A stretch of DNA of 33,952 nt from a virus. Where the stretch lies: IMG/VR virus record IMGVR_UViG_3300035180_001005, positions 1 to 33,952 of that record; one strand, 5' to 3'. Positions 21,494 to 27,918 of the stretch are shown in pieces. The translations under genes were made by a program, and so were the position numbers. Positions within the stretch are counted from its first letter, which is position 1. Every line of letters starts with the position of its first letter. A model generated the notes under the pieces. That model was not told the origin of the DNA, did not search any database, and saw only the letters and a program-made list of their open reading frames with translations.

Positions 21494-21696
21494 AGGCCGA
21501 ACCAGTCGCCAAGCTGACCACCGACAACGCCTGCCACTCGCTGTGGAGCACACGCTCCGGCTACGTGCTCCAGACGATCGTCGACGGCTCCGTGGTCGCG
21601 GACAAGCACCTGTCGACCGCTGAGGCAATGGAGTGGTGCGATCTCACCAAGCGCTGCGGCGGCGTGGTGTACGGGAGGCGGCGCGATCATGTCTGA
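21490..21696 (+). CDS. Small protein, unknown function
   Basis: This 68-residue protein starts at ATG 21490 (ATGA overlap). The core looks like two or three beta strands and a helix (SGYVLQTIVDGSVVADKHLS, then TAEAMEWCDLTKR), and the C-terminus is basic (YGRRRDHV). It overlaps the next gene by 8 bases. No family recognised. Confidence 0.65.
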   Translation: MKAEPVAKLTTDNACHSLWSTRSGYVLQTIVDGSVVADKHLSTAEAMEWCDLTKRCGGVVYGRRRDHV

Positions 21697-22015
21697 GCAA
21701 CTGTCGATTGGGCAGGGCGTGGATCCACTCGGCGACGTGGTCGCCTGGCGGCGCAACCATCCGCATGCCTGGCGGGCAGTCGTCCGATGGGCGCATGAGG
21801 ACCGCGCCGCCGGGATCGCCCCGTCGACGCGGCTGTACCTCTGCCTCCTGCGCCGGCCGCACTTCGCGTCCGTGCTCGGGCTCGCGCCGACGCCGGGTTC
21901 GCCGGTGCGGCTGAATGACCATCTTTCGTCGGGACTGGCGCGGTACCTGAACCGGGAGTACCCGGACCTCAAGTGTCCGACTCGTGAGGCGATGGTCGAT
22001 CGGTGGGCGTCATGA
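21689..22015 (+). CDS. Small protein upstream of the helicase, unknown function
   Basis: This 108-residue protein starts at ATG 21689. It is mostly helical with Trp and Arg (DPLGDVVAWRRNHPHAWRAV, then RAAGIAPSTRLYLCLLRRP) and a C-terminal segment VRLNDHLSSGLARYLNREYPDLKC. Similar small proteins sit in actinobacteriophage replication regions, but no function is evident. Its stop overlaps the helicase ATG. Confidence 0.65.
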   Translation: MSEQLSIGQGVDPLGDVVAWRRNHPHAWRAVVRWAHEDRAAGIAPSTRLYLCLLRRPHFASVLGLAPTPGSPVRLNDHLSSGLARYLNREYPDLKCPTREAMVDRWAS

Positions 22016-23403
22016 AGGACTACGCCGCGTTCCTCGCCGAACGCGCCATGATGGCCGCCGGCGACGGGTTCATTCCATCCGACCTCAACCCGCAACTGTT
22101 CGACTTCCAGCGCAGCATCGTCACGTGGGCGTGCGAGAAGGGCCGCTCTGCCGTATTCGCCGACTGCGGCCTCGGCAAGACGCCGATGCAGCTTGAGTGG
22201 GCGCGGCTGGTCTGCGCCGAGACGGGCGGCCGCGTGCTCATCATCACGCCGCTGGCCGTGAGTAGCCAGACAGCGCGCGAGGCTGAGAAGTTCGGCGTCG
22301 ACGCGGCCGTTTCGCGCGACGGGTCCCACGCGGCGCAGATCGACATCACCAACTACGAGCGTCTGCACCACTTCGACCCCGCCGACTACCAAGGCGTCGT
22401 CTGTGATGAGTCCAGCATCCTCAAGAACTACGACGGGGCGACGAAGGCGGCAATCACCGCGTTCATGCACCGGATGCCATACCGCCTTCTCTGCACGGCC
22501 ACTGCCGCCCCGAACGACTACGTCGAGCTGGGCACGTCCGCGGAGGCGCTCGGCGTCATGGGCCACATGGACATGCTGAACGCCTACTTCCGCAACCAGA
22601 ACGGCAACGCGACCGACACCAAGGGTCACTGGCGCGGACACTCGGCTCCGCGCATATGGGAGGGCAAGCAGTGGCGCTTCAAGCACCACGCCGAGCACCC
22701 GTTCTGGCGCTTCGTCTCTTCGTGGGCGCGGGCCATGCGGCGACCGTCAGACCTCGGATTCAGCGACGAGGGGTTCGACCTTCCGCCGCTCATCGAGAAT
22801 CAGCACATCGTGCCGTACTCGCGCCCGCTCGATGGCAAGCTGTTCGCCGAGAAGGCGATCGGCCTGCATGAGCAGCGCGAGGAGCGCCGCGCGACCATCG
22901 AACCACGGTGCGAGCGCGTTGCTGCACTGGTCGACGATGGCCAGCCGGCGCTCGTCTGGTGCCACCTGAACGCAGAGGGCGACCTGCTCGAGAAGATGAT
23001 TCCCGGTGCCGTACAGGTCAGCGGCGCCCAGGATGATGACGAGAAAGAGGAGCGCCTGCTCGCGTTCTCACGCGGCGAGGTGCGCGTTCTCGTCACGAAG
23101 CCGCGCATCGGCGGTTTTGGCATGAACTGGCAGCACTGTTCGCACGTCACGTTCTTTCCCTCGCACAGCTACGAGCAATATTACCAAGGCGTGCGCCGCT
23201 GTTGGAGGTTCGGACAGAAGTCGCCTGTAGTGGTCGATGTAGTAACCACCGAAGGCGAGCTAGGCGTACTTGAGAACCTTCAGCGTAAGGCGACGGCGGC
23301 AGACCGCATGTTCACCGAGCTTGTAGCACACATGAACGACGCCGCGCACATGCGCCCAGACAATCCATTCACGATCCAGGAGGCCATCCCATCATGGCTG
23401 TGA
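22012..23403 (+). CDS. SNF2-like superfamily 2 helicase/translocase
   Basis: This 463-residue protein starts at ATG 22012, overlapping the preceding TGA. An upstream GTG at 22003 is less likely. Seen in order: Q-motif-like FDFQRSIVTWA (30-40), Walker A DCGLGKT (51-57), motif Ia LIITPLAV, and Walker B VVCDESS (129-135; DESS instead of DEAH). Then come TATAAPNDYVELG, ALVWCHLN, LVTKPRIGGFGMNWQ, and motif VI QGVRRCWRFGQ (393-403). It should use ATP to move on double-stranded DNA. It lies directly before and overlaps a DNA methylase gene, a pairing known in other phages. It may serve replication or protection of modified DNA. Confidence 0.85.
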   Translation: MKDYAAFLAERAMMAAGDGFIPSDLNPQLFDFQRSIVTWACEKGRSAVFADCGLGKTPMQLEWARLVCAETGGRVLIITPLAVSSQTAREAEKFGVDAAVSRDGSHAAQIDITNYERLHHFDPADYQGVVCDESSILKNYDGATKAAITAFMHRMPYRLLCTATAAPNDYVELGTSAEALGVMGHMDMLNAYFRNQNGNATDTKGHWRGHSAPRIWEGKQWRFKHHAEHPFWRFVSSWARAMRRPSDLGFSDEGFDLPPLIENQHIVPYSRPLDGKLFAEKAIGLHEQREERRATIEPRCERVAALVDDGQPALVWCHLNAEGDLLEKMIPGAVQVSGAQDDDEKEERLLAFSRGEVRVLVTKPRIGGFGMNWQHCSHVTFFPSHSYEQYYQGVRRCWRFGQKSPVVVDVVTTEGELGVLENLQRKATAADRMFTELVAHMNDAAHMRPDNPFTIQEAIPSWL

Positions 23404-24362
23404 TCCAACAGGATATCGCCGACCAGTACGCCCTCTACCTCGGCGACTGCGTCGAGACCATGGCGACGTTCCCGGCGGAGTCCATACACCTATCCATCTA
23501 CTCGCCTCCATTCGGTGGCTTGTACCACTACTCGAGCAGTGAGCGCGACCTCTCGAACGCGCGCAGTTACCAGGAGTTCTTTGACCACTACGGCTACGTC
23601 GTCGCCGAGGTCTCACGCCTGACGATGCCAGGTCGCATCACCTGCGTTCACTGCATGGACGTGCCGTCAGGGAACACCGGGAACGACCACCTGCGGGACT
23701 TCCCCGGAGACATCATTCGGCTACACGAGAAGCACGGGTTCCACTACATCGCCCGCTACGCCGTATGGAAAGAACCGCTCGGCGTTCGCAACCGCACAAT
23801 GGTCAAGAACCTCGCCCACGCAACCGTCGTCAAGGACGCCTCCCGGTGCAGCGTCGCCAGCGCCGACTACCTGCTCGCGTTCCGCCGCCATGGGGATAAC
23901 CCAGTGCCCATCACCCACCCGCGCGGACTCATGGACTACGCCGGCGAGCGGCAGATCCCACCGGACGTGCTCGCCTACCGCGGTTGGACTGGCAATCAGA
24001 TCGAGAACCGCTACTCGCACTGGATATGGAGGCAGTACGCCTCCGCGTTCTGGGATGACGTGCGCATCGGCCGCGTGCTGCCGTACAAGGCGGCGAAGGA
24101 CGAAGAAGACGAGAAGCACGTCCACCCGCTGCAACTTGACGTGATCGACCGCTGCATTGTCCTCTGGAGCAACCCCGGCGAGACCGTGCTCACGCCGTTC
24201 ATGGGCGTCGGCAGCGAGGTCTATGGGGCCGTGATGAACGGCCGGCGCGGCGTCGGCATCGAGCTCAAGCCGAGCTACTACCGCCAGGCTGTGCGGAACA
24301 TCGAGGAGGCCATCGCGCCCGACTACCGGGAAGCCCTCGGGCAACTGGAGATCGAGACATGA
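23394..24362 (+). CDS. DNA methyltransferase (N4-cytosine or N6-adenine, beta-type order)
   Basis: This 322-residue protein starts at ATG 23394, 10 bases inside the helicase gene. Catalytic motif IV SPPF is at 37-40, and SAM-binding motif I FMGVGS at 269-274 is followed by GRRGVGIELKPSYY. The order IV then I is that of the beta class. SPPF is more common in N4-cytosine enzymes, but N6-adenine cannot be excluded. The central part (about 120-240) is the target recognition region. No partner restriction enzyme is seen, so it is probably an orphan methylase that protects phage DNA. The coupled helicase may help it act. Confidence 0.85.
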   Translation: MAVIQQDIADQYALYLGDCVETMATFPAESIHLSIYSPPFGGLYHYSSSERDLSNARSYQEFFDHYGYVVAEVSRLTMPGRITCVHCMDVPSGNTGNDHLRDFPGDIIRLHEKHGFHYIARYAVWKEPLGVRNRTMVKNLAHATVVKDASRCSVASADYLLAFRRHGDNPVPITHPRGLMDYAGERQIPPDVLAYRGWTGNQIENRYSHWIWRQYASAFWDDVRIGRVLPYKAAKDEEDEKHVHPLQLDVIDRCIVLWSNPGETVLTPFMGVGSEVYGAVMNGRRGVGIELKPSYYRQAVRNIEEAIAPDYREALGQLEIET

Positions 24363-24526
24363 CCCCGCCCTCAACCTGCCCCCGATGCGGCAACAGCACG
24401 TTCTACGGACCCGCTGAGATCAAGTTCACCGACGAAGACGGATCGCACTGGTACGTCAGCTGCAAACGATGCGGAACCCTGCTTGTGGTCGGCAGGGACG
24501 TGACCATCGAAGGCAGCGAATCGTGA
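24359..24526 (+). CDS. Small zinc-ribbon protein
   Basis: This 55-residue protein starts at ATG 24359 (ATGA overlap with the methylase). It has two zinc knuckles CPRCG (7-11) and CKRCG (33-37) around a short beta hairpin, and an acidic end. It looks like a complete mini zinc ribbon. It could be an adaptor or nucleic acid-binding protein; the function is unknown. Its stop overlaps the next GTG. Confidence 0.7.
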   Translation: MTPPSTCPRCGNSTFYGPAEIKFTDEDGSHWYVSCKRCGTLLVVGRDVTIEGSES

Positions 24527-25143
24527 TAACGGACGACGCTCTCACCCCGATGTACTTCCGCGTGTCTCCAGGGATCTGGAGGCAGAAGTGGACGGAGCCG
24601 GCGCGCTACTTGGCGCTCTACCTGCTCACCTGCCAGCACCGGACCCTAGAGGGCCTGTTCGTCCTGCCGATTCCCTACATCTGCGCCGACCTGAAATGGT
24701 CACCCGAATCATTGGAGGAACCATTCCGCACGCTCGTGAGCGATGGTTTCCTAGACTACGACGATGAGGAGCAGGTGTGCCTCATCGTCAAGGCGCTGCA
24801 CTACCAACCGCCCCGCAACCCGAACATGGTGAAGGCGGCGGTAAGACGCATCGCAACCGTGCCGGAATCGAGGCTGGACGACCTGTTTCTCCGGTCGGCA
24901 ATAACCTATTGCGGACCATTGGCCGAATCATTGCGCGAATCATTACCGGAACGATACGGCAAACCTCAGCTCTTCTCAGCTCTTCTCAGCTCAGCTCAAA
25001 ACGCGGGCGGGCGCGAGGCGTCGCCAGGAGCGCCGCCCGCCCGCGTTGAGTGCAAGACATGCGGCGCGTATCTGCAGACAAACGGCGACGGGACCGCAGA
25101 CCTGCACTGTCCCGTCTGCGAGCCGGCGCAGGTGAAGTCGTGA
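24523..25143 (+). CDS. DnaD-like replication protein with C-terminal zinc ribbon
   Basis: This 206-residue protein starts at GTG 24523 (GTGA overlap). Residues about 8-100 form a winged-helix domain typical of phage replisome organisers: RYLALYLLTCQHRTLEGLFVL, DLKWSPESLEEPFRTLVSDG and CLIVKALHYQPPRNPNM. The middle (about 128-165) is Ser/Glu/Leu-rich and is encoded by direct repeats. A zinc ribbon closes the protein (CKTCG 177-181, CPVC 196-199). Such proteins bind the origin and load the host replicative helicase. No phage primase, polymerase or DnaB-type helicase is present, so the host replisome is probably recruited. Confidence 0.65.
   Translation: MITDDALTPMYFRVSPGIWRQKWTEPARYLALYLLTCQHRTLEGLFVLPIPYICADLKWSPESLEEPFRTLVSDGFLDYDDEEQVCLIVKALHYQPPRNPNMVKAAVRRIATVPESRLDDLFLRSAITYCGPLAESLRESLPERYGKPQLFSALLSSAQNAGGREASPGAPPARVECKTCGAYLQTNGDGTADLHCPVCEPAQVKS
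24924..25000. other. Candidate replication origin with iteron-like repeats
   Basis: Inside the DnaD-like gene lie two copies of CGAATCATT 12 bp apart (24924-24932 and 24936-24944), with a third at 24704-24712. They are followed by tandem 10-bp units TCTTCTCAGC (24971-24990) and further CTCAGC steps. The stretch is locally richer in A/T than its surroundings. Origins inside the initiator gene are known, for example in lambda O. This is inference. Confidence 0.4.
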
Positions 25144-25277
25144 TCGCCATCATCATCACCGCCGTCGCCATCCTCTGCGTCGTCCCGCTCGTCGTCTTCG
25201 CCTGGGCCATGGGCCGCATGGCGGTGTTATCGGACCAGCACGCGCAGCGGCTGCAGGGCGAGAGGAGGACGCTATGA
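25140..25277 (+). CDS. Small membrane protein
   Basis: This 45-residue protein starts at GTG 25140 (GTGA overlap). Almost the entire N-terminal half is one membrane helix (IAIIITAVAILCVVPLVVFA), followed by a charged tail (DQHAQRLQGERRTL). Its stop overlaps a further short reading frame at 25274. Function unknown. Confidence 0.6.
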   Translation: MIAIIITAVAILCVVPLVVFAWAMGRMAVLSDQHAQRLQGERRTL

Positions 25278-25366
25278 AGAAGGCCGCACTGCTTGCTTGT
25301 GCCAACGCCAGCGCGCAAACGCCCCGGGGCGCGACCCGCCCCACAGGAGGTGAGACTCGTGGATGA
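25274..25366 (+). CDS. Very short reading frame, possible coupling or leader peptide
   Basis: A 30-codon frame starts at ATG 25274 (ATGA overlap) and ends at TGA 25364-25366, 8 bases inside the next gene. The product begins MKKAALLACANASAQ and then is proline/glycine/arginine-rich. Its main effect may be to carry ribosomes to the SD AGGAGGTGA at 25345-25353. Whether a peptide is made is doubtful. Confidence 0.3.
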   Translation: MKKAALLACANASAQTPRGATRPTGGETRG

Positions 25367-25880
25367 TGCCACGGCCGCCTGGCCCCGCCCCATTGACCCC
25401 CGCTACGCCGGCTTCCGTTTTCACTCACGCCTTGAGGCGCAGTGGGCGGTGTTCTTCGATGCCCTCGGCATCTCATGGAGGTACAAGCCGCAGGGTTACA
25501 AGCTCCCCGATGGCACTCAGTGCCTCCCCGACTTCGAGATGGTCCACGACGACATGTTCACGGCGCGACCCGCTAATCCCCGACAAGTGACGTGCGCGGG
25601 CAAAGAAGTCTTCGATCGGACCTTCATAGTAATCAAGGGCACGCATTGGGAGCTCGAAGAGTTCGACAAGATGTACGATCTATCCCAGTCCATGTGCTGC
25701 GAGGTCGTCCTCCTAATGGGTACCCCCAGCGATGTGCTGCGACTGGATAACGTTCGCTCCATCTCGTTCTTCGACGGGATTGACTACGTGACATGGGCCG
25801 GGAGGCTGTACCCGACGGACCTTCTGCATGACGCCATGGACGCGGCCATGGACGCCCGATTTGAGGCCGGCGAGCAATGA
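25359..25880 (+). CDS. Nuclease-like protein of PD-(D/E)XK type
   Basis: This 173-residue protein starts at GTG 25359 after the strong SD AGGAGGTGA. It contains FRFHSRLEAQWAVFFDALGI, then YKPQGYKLPDG and CLPDFEMV. This Glu-containing helix followed by a strand with PDF is common in small phage and bacterial proteins thought to have a restriction-endonuclease-like fold. Further on, RTFIVIKGTHW offers a strand with Lys for the active site. A nuclease role is plausible but not shown. It lies near the RusA-like resolvase. Confidence 0.6.
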   Translation: MDDATAAWPRPIDPRYAGFRFHSRLEAQWAVFFDALGISWRYKPQGYKLPDGTQCLPDFEMVHDDMFTARPANPRQVTCAGKEVFDRTFIVIKGTHWELEEFDKMYDLSQSMCCEVVLLMGTPSDVLRLDNVRSISFFDGIDYVTWAGRLYPTDLLHDAMDAAMDARFEAGEQ

Positions 25881-26083
25881 AGCAGGCCCCAGTACTCGCG
25901 TGGGTCAACGACAACGCCAGCGGCGTCTGGGCCGGCCGCGTCGGGCAAGAGCTCGTCGTGGTCCGCCCCGGCGCCAACTCGCGGCACGTGATCGTCAGGT
26001 GGCCGCAGGACTCGGTGCGGCGGGCGTTCGGGATGCCGACGACTTGGCTCGACTTCACGAAATCCCAGGAGCCGGGCGAATGA
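25877..26083 (+). CDS. Small beta-rich protein, unknown function
   Basis: This 68-residue protein starts at ATG 25877 (ATGA overlap). It reads as a small beta barrel-like chain (VLAWVNDNASGVWAGRVGQE, then LVVVRPGANSRHVIVRW) with a short C-terminal extension. No motif. It is translationally coupled to the resolvase gene. Confidence 0.6.
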   Translation: MKQAPVLAWVNDNASGVWAGRVGQELVVVRPGANSRHVIVRWPQDSVRRAFGMPTTWLDFTKSQEPGE

Positions 26084-26496
26084 GCCGCGAGCTGAACGTC
26101 TCCCTGCCGCTGCCGCCGAGCGTCAACCACTCGCACGCCATGGCCCGGCGCCGGGCGAAGTCCGGCAAGCTCTACACGGCCAGAGTGCCGACGTCCCGCA
26201 CGATGGCCTGGCGCAGCGCGGCCCACGTCGCTCTCAGGAACGCGATCGTCACGCAGGCATGGCGGACGCCGGCCCCGGGCGCGAAGGTCGTGGTCGAGGT
26301 CTGGTACTACTGGCCCGACGAGTCCTACGAGCGCGACACACACAACCGCCTGAAAGAGCTCATGGACGCGCTGCAGCGGGCACTCGTCTTCCCGAACGAC
26401 TGCTCCGCCCTGGCGCGTGAGCAGGACTTCACCTGTGACCGTGAAAATCCACGGGTCGAGCTGCGCATCCGTCCGTTCTCCGAGCGTCTGCCATGA
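26080..26496 (+). CDS. RusA-like Holliday junction resolvase
   Basis: This 138-residue protein starts at ATG 26080 (ATGA overlap). The N-terminus SLPLPPSVNHSHA is the typical RusA opening. The acidic active site is in ERDTHNRLKELMDALQ (D86, N89, K92, D96), followed by LVFPNDCSAL with D107. The order D..N..K...DA and then a late D matches the family. It should cut four-way junctions during recombination and before packaging. The N-terminus has no signal or extra domain. Confidence 0.8.
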   Translation: MSRELNVSLPLPPSVNHSHAMARRRAKSGKLYTARVPTSRTMAWRSAAHVALRNAIVTQAWRTPAPGAKVVVEVWYYWPDESYERDTHNRLKELMDALQRALVFPNDCSALAREQDFTCDRENPRVELRIRPFSERLP

Positions 26497-26786
26497 GCAA
26501 CTGGCGCGTCCTGCACCCGGATGACCTCGTCCTTGCCGTGGCCGGCCAGCTACTCACTGCCGCTGTCGAGCGTCCCGGGCAGAAGGTCTGGCTGCAGCAG
26601 GAACTCGCGCGCCGCTGCATCCTGGCCACCAACGTCGACGTGAACAAGGCCGTGGAGAAGCTGCGCCGGCGCTGCAAGTGGCGCGTCGACGCCGCGGCGG
26701 GAGAGCCGGGCTACCGCCTGGAACAGTGGCCTTGGCACTTCACGCGCCGGCGCCGGGCATCTTGTGGCCGCGTGAGCGGAGAATGA
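26493..26786 (+). CDS. Putative winged-helix DNA-binding protein
   Basis: This 97-residue protein starts at ATG 26493 (ATGA overlap). WLQQELARRCILATNVDVNKA followed by VEKLRRRCKWRVDAAAGEPG and YRLEQW looks like helix-turn-helix plus wing. The C-terminus is very basic (RRRRASCGR). It may be a regulator of early genes. The assignment is by pattern only. Confidence 0.5.
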   Translation: MSNWRVLHPDDLVLAVAGQLLTAAVERPGQKVWLQQELARRCILATNVDVNKAVEKLRRRCKWRVDAAAGEPGYRLEQWPWHFTRRRRASCGRVSGE

Positions 26787-26822
26787 TATGGAGCAGACAA
26801 TGTGCAAAGGGAGGGATCTGGG

Positions 26823-27131
26823 ATGAGTGAGATGCCTGCGACGAAGGCAGCGAAGGACTGGCACTGGTGGACGACGTCGCCATATGCAGAGGCGAGCACC
26901 GTGAGAGAGTGCATCCGTGAGGCACAGGCCCGCATTGCAGAGCTGGAGGGAGAGCTGGAGAGGGCGAAGGTCTGTGGAAGCTGCGCGCACTGGGGGCCCG
27001 TGCTGTTCGAGTGCACTTTGGTATCCGTACACGACCTGCAAAGACCGTGGAGCGGGGAGTGCTACAACCTTGACCCCTGCCACTTCACGCCGTCGCGCTG
27101 GACTGCCTGCGGCGAAGAGAGGAGCGAGTAA
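26823..27131 (+). CDS. Cysteine-rich small protein
   Basis: This 102-residue protein has its start at ATG 26823, chosen because of SD GGGAGGGA (26810-26817); GTG 26802 in frame lacks an SD. A coiled coil (RECIREAQARIAELEGELERA) is followed by a Cys-rich end (CGSCAHW, then C, C and DPC), probably zinc-binding. The last codons (GEERSE) are part of the repeated start-associated sequence. Confidence 0.65.
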   Translation: MSEMPATKAAKDWHWWTTSPYAEASTVRECIREAQARIAELEGELERAKVCGSCAHWGPVLFECTLVSVHDLQRPWSGECYNLDPCHFTPSRWTACGEERSE

Positions 27132-27133
27132 TG
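27112..27133 (+). repeat. Start-associated repeat, copy 1
   Basis: GAAGAGAGGAGCGAGTAATG lies at the junction of two small genes. It holds the end of one coding region, the SD and the next ATG. It is related to the four copies listed below. Confidence 0.75.
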
Positions 27134-27355
27134 TGTCTTTTCGATTCCGTGTACGTTCCCTGCCCGGACTGTGGCAAGCAGTACGAGTTCCAATCAAAGG
27201 CAGGCGGCCCGCATCTCAATAGCTATACGCTTGACGACGCTCCAGGAGTCATCCTTGCGGACCTGAACGGGGCGACCGCGCGCTGTGACTGCGGCACGAC
27301 GTTCGGAATATACACCAACATACAGGTCTCCGTCTGGGCCGACGACTGCGACTAG
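27131..27355 (+). CDS. Small zinc-ribbon protein
   Basis: This 74-residue protein has its ATG at 27131, sharing one base with the preceding TAA. It has CPDCG (11-15) and CDCG (52-55) with a beta-rich middle (GVILADLNGATAR). It is probably a four-cysteine zinc ribbon. Function unknown; one of a row of small genes joined by a repeated SD/start sequence. Confidence 0.7.
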   Translation: MCLFDSVYVPCPDCGKQYEFQSKAGGPHLNSYTLDDAPGVILADLNGATARCDCGTTFGIYTNIQVSVWADDCD

Positions 27356-27372
27356 GAAGAGAGCGAGTCATG
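27353..27372 (+). repeat. Start-associated repeat, copy 2
   Basis: TAGGAAGAGAGCGAGTCATG carries the SD and ATG of the gene at 27370. Here it begins with the stop codon of the previous gene. Confidence 0.75.
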
Positions 27373-27624
27373 AGCATCCGATACGACGCAGAACGCGAAA
27401 GCTTCGTGGACGGGAAGATGTACGTGCCACCGGCCGTCATGGCCGAGATGCTGGAGCAGGCCAAGGCCGAGGTGGAGACGCTGGACCGAACCTTGCGCAT
27501 CGCCGCCGCCGACTACTGGCGCGAGCAGATGGACGCCCTCGCCACCGACCATCCAGTTGACCACATCATCGACGCGACCATCGCAAAGTGGATTGCCCGC
27601 GCCGAGGAAGGGAGCGAGTCATGA
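27370..27624 (+). CDS. Small helical protein, unknown function
   Basis: This 84-residue protein starts at ATG 27370. A short strand (SFVDGKMYVPPAVMAE) is followed by long helices (MLEQAKAEVETLDRTLRI, then DATIAKWIARAEE). The C-terminus EEGSES is encoded by the next start-associated repeat. No family recognised. Confidence 0.65.
   Translation: MSIRYDAERESFVDGKMYVPPAVMAEMLEQAKAEVETLDRTLRIAAADYWREQMDALATDHPVDHIIDATIAKWIARAEEGSES
27601..27623 (+). repeat. Start-associated repeat, copy 3
   Basis: GCCGAGGAAGGGAGCGAGTC plus ATG. The first part is coding for the end of the upstream gene, and the last part is the SD and ATG at 27621. Confidence 0.85.
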
Positions 27625-27782
27625 GCAACGCGCATCCGGAGTTGGTGCCTGCGCCGAGGAAGGGAGCAAACAATGATGGGATGGAAGTGCCCCGTGTGCG
27701 GACGCGGCCTCTCGCCATATATGCCCGTCTGCCCGTGCGGCGGGATGGGGCAGCAGTCTACCTACGGCACCACAACGAATGA
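27621..27782 (+). CDS. Short reading frame overlapped by the next gene, possibly a remnant
   Basis: A 53-codon frame follows a good SD and ATG 27621. Only the first 17 codons are free; the rest overlaps the next gene in another frame, and its product there is unremarkable (basic, no motif). It may be a relic of a small gene whose body was lost by recombination between repeat copies 3 and 4, which are only 52 bases apart. It could still be translated. Confidence 0.35.
   Translation: MSNAHPELVPAPRKGANNDGMEVPRVRTRPLAIYARLPVRRDGAAVYLRHHNE
27653..27675 (+). repeat. Start-associated repeat, copy 4
   Basis: The first 15 bases, GCCGAGGAAGGGAGC, equal copy 3. The following spacer is AAACA instead of GAGTC, then ATG 27673. 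Confidence 0.8.
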
Positions 27783-27918
27783 ATGCGATCATGCGTGGGT
27801 GACCTATGGTCTCCCCGCCCCGCACCGTCGGTGCATAAGGTGCGGGACATGGGCGCCGCTGCCGGAAGAAACAGGAGAAACCGGGACCGCTCGTGCCGAG
27901 GAAAGGAGCGAGTCATGA
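27673..27918 (+). CDS. Small zinc-finger protein
   Basis: This 81-residue protein starts at ATG 27673 (a second ATG follows at 27676). It has CPVCG, CPCGG, CDHAW and CIRCG, giving enough Cys/His for two zinc sites. The C-terminus ARAEERSES is encoded by the fifth start-associated repeat. Function unknown. Confidence 0.65.
   Translation: MMGWKCPVCGRGLSPYMPVCPCGGMGQQSTYGTTTNECDHAWVTYGLPAPHRRCIRCGTWAPLPEETGETGTARAEERSES
27895..27917 (+). repeat. Start-associated repeat, copy 5
   Basis: GCCGAGGAAAGGAGCGAGTC plus ATG 27915. It differs from copy 3 at one base, and has the same layout: end of the upstream gene, SD and ATG. Confidence 0.85.
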
